NCBI GenBank assembly: GCA_022393335.1
Contig: JAJEKB010021235.1
Span: 297,519-361,518, forward strand
DNA: 64,000 nucleotides
Origin: Macrotrachela quadricornifera
Taxonomy: Eukaryota > Rotifera > Eurotatoria > Philodinida > Philodinidae
Direction: 5' to 3'
Translations under genes and position numbers: made by a program
The notes under the pieces: generated by a model
Told to the model about the DNA's origin: nothing
The model's database searches: none
Seen by the model: only the letters and a program-made list of their open reading frames with translations
Part shown: positions 62,955 through 64,000 of the stretch, in pieces
How the letters are laid out: each line of letters starts with the position of its first letter
Position numbering within the stretch: position 1 is the first letter of the stretch

Positions 62955-64000
62955 ATGTTTTGGTTTGCAATATTATTTCTGTTCGCAATGATTTCGTATT
63001 TAATTTACAAAAGATACAGTAAACCAAAGAACTTTGCTGCGAATATTCCTCAACAATATGATCATGCCATTATTATGGGAGGCAGTATTGCAGGAATGGT
63101 AACAGCTGCTTACTTATCAAAATTTTTTAAACGAATAACAATTATCGAATCAGATGATGTATTAAATGACACATTCATGAAATCGACACCCAGCGAAATT
63201 TTAAATTATCGTTGTACTCTTGAAAGTCCAACATCACTAGGGCGTTCAGGTGTAAGTCAAATCTATCAAGTACATGCACTTCAAAATGAAGGATTTAAAA
63301 TATTGTCGGAATTATTTCCTCAATTGAAAGATAAATTATTTAATGAATATAATGCTTGTAGTTGTTCAGTCAAAAATGAATCAAGATTTATTATTGACGG
63401 TTCATTATTGAATGCAAATATAACCGAAGATATTGAAATGTTGGGTATTGATCGTTTTACATTGGAGATAGCTTTAAGAAAAGAATTCTGCTTGCAATTT
63501 AGTAATCAAATCGAATGGAAATGTAATACACGAGTAACTGACTTAATAGTTGATCAATCATTAAATGTTGTCAAAGGTATAAAATATCGATCGAAGCATA
63601 AAATCGGTTCACCATCATTTGATATCTATGCTGATTTTATTATTGATTGTACTGGTCGTAATACATCATCACCTAAATGGTTGAAGAGAAGTCTCAATTT
63701 AATTGTACCAAATGTACAAATACATTTTGGTAGTGGTTATGTTACATGTGTTGGTGAACGATTTCGAACTGGTGATCCATTGCTCGATTCAGCAGTTTTA
63801 TTTGGTATTGTAGTTGATCCTCCAAAGAAAAATGTAGGATGTGGTGTAACTCCAATGCGTAGAATAAAAACAACGAATAATAACTCATTAGGACTATTAG
63901 TAAATATTATCGTTGGTTATGTAAATTCAGAATATGTGCCACATGATTCATATGAAGATTTATTAGAATGGACAAAAGAAAATCTAGGTCCAGAATGTTA
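62955..64000 (+). CDS. FAD-dependent oxidoreductase (flavin monooxygenase-like), 5' part, runs off the window
   Basis: An uninterrupted frame of at least 348 codons begins at ATG 62955 and is still open at the window end, with no intron over 1 kb. Residues 1-18 are a membrane anchor or signal (MFWFAILFLFAMISYLIY). Residues 36-68 form the FAD-binding Rossmann fold: HAIIMGGSIAGMVTAAYLSK (GxGxxG variant GGSIAG, residues 42-47) ending at acidic Glu65. Further in, IIDCTGR (about 232) corresponds to the conserved D-G/C-T-G motif of NAD(P)H/FAD oxidoreductases. Related proteins include bacterial and fungal hydroxylases and halogenase-like enzymes; the substrate cannot be told. Long intronless coding next to heavily split genes suggests possible horizontal acquisition, unproved without the rest of the gene and a phylogeny. 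Confidence 0.75.
   Translation, partial: MFWFAILFLFAMISYLIYKRYSKPKNFAANIPQQYDHAIIMGGSIAGMVTAAYLSKFFKRITIIESDDVLNDTFMKSTPSEILNYRCTLESPTSLGRSGVSQIYQVHALQNEGFKILSELFPQLKDKLFNEYNACSCSVKNESRFIIDGSLLNANITEDIEMLGIDRFTLEIALRKEFCLQFSNQIEWKCNTRVTDLIVDQSLNVVKGIKYRSKHKIGSPSFDIYADFIIDCTGRNTSSPKWLKRSLNLIVPNVQIHFGSGYVTCVGERFRTGDPLLDSAVLFGIVVDPPKKNVGCGVTPMRRIKTTNNNSLGLLVNIIVGYVNSEYVPHDSYEDLLEWTKENLGPEC

Overview
The window looks like nuclear DNA of a bdelloid rotifer (Adineta/Rotaria type). It is very AT-rich, and its genes are split by many 45-70 bp GT-AG introns. It carries a TPR-linked arginine-specific ADP-ribosyltransferase and a bacterial-type VanY peptidase inside an otherwise ordinary animal gene set, a mixture well known from bdelloids. 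The assignment is an inference from gene content; no rRNA or mitochondrial marker is present.

Layout from left to right. 1-7.3 kb: the last two exons of PrimPol, the ADP-ribosyltransferase/TPR gene, then repeat-rich DNA with a G-quadruplex motif and a 916 bp mariner-type MITE. 7.3-13.7 kb: ORC4 and a NuMA/Mud/LIN-5-like gene diverging from a 308 bp spacer, and a small one-TM protein gene. 15-20.3 kb: the VanY-like D,D-carboxypeptidase, mitochondrial Hsp70 (17 exons) and tRNA-Ala(CGC). 20.5-22.9 kb: an F-box gene and ABITRAM on the minus strand. 24-29 kb: two tandem genes for chitin-binding (CBM14) proteins with hydrophobic C-terminal tails. 29.2-29.8 kb: a long inverted-repeat element that has a diverged copy beside PrimPol. 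30.3-30.8 kb: a small secreted Cys-rich protein gene with a 17 nt microexon. 32.3-34.9 kb: a complete but dead pogo/Tigger-like transposon. 36.3-43.5 kb: a stomatin, a candidate FAAP100/FANCB-like gene, a small hydrophilic protein and a single-pass membrane protein. 43.5-50.5 kb: gene-poor DNA with hAT-type MITEs and gene relics. 50.6-58.7 kb: the complete 27-exon SNRNP200 (Brr2) gene. 59.3-60.6 kb: a foldback element nested inside a hAT-like element. 62.96 kb to the end: the 5' part of an FAD-dependent oxidoreductase.

Several genes belong to genome maintenance and division: PrimPol (priming at damage), ORC4 (origin licensing), the NuMA-like protein (spindle) and possibly FAAP100 (crosslink repair). 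They lie in separate transcription units with no sign of co-regulation, except the shared ORC4/NuMA-like spacer. I assembled exons by hand from splice signals and reading-frame continuity; in every full gene model the exon lengths add up to a multiple of three.

I did not find a convincing new multi-gene system. The most interesting parts are the acquired or expanded enzymes (VanY-like, ART-TPR, FAD oxidoreductase), the diversity of non-autonomous elements, the candidate Fanconi core subunit, and several splicing oddities.
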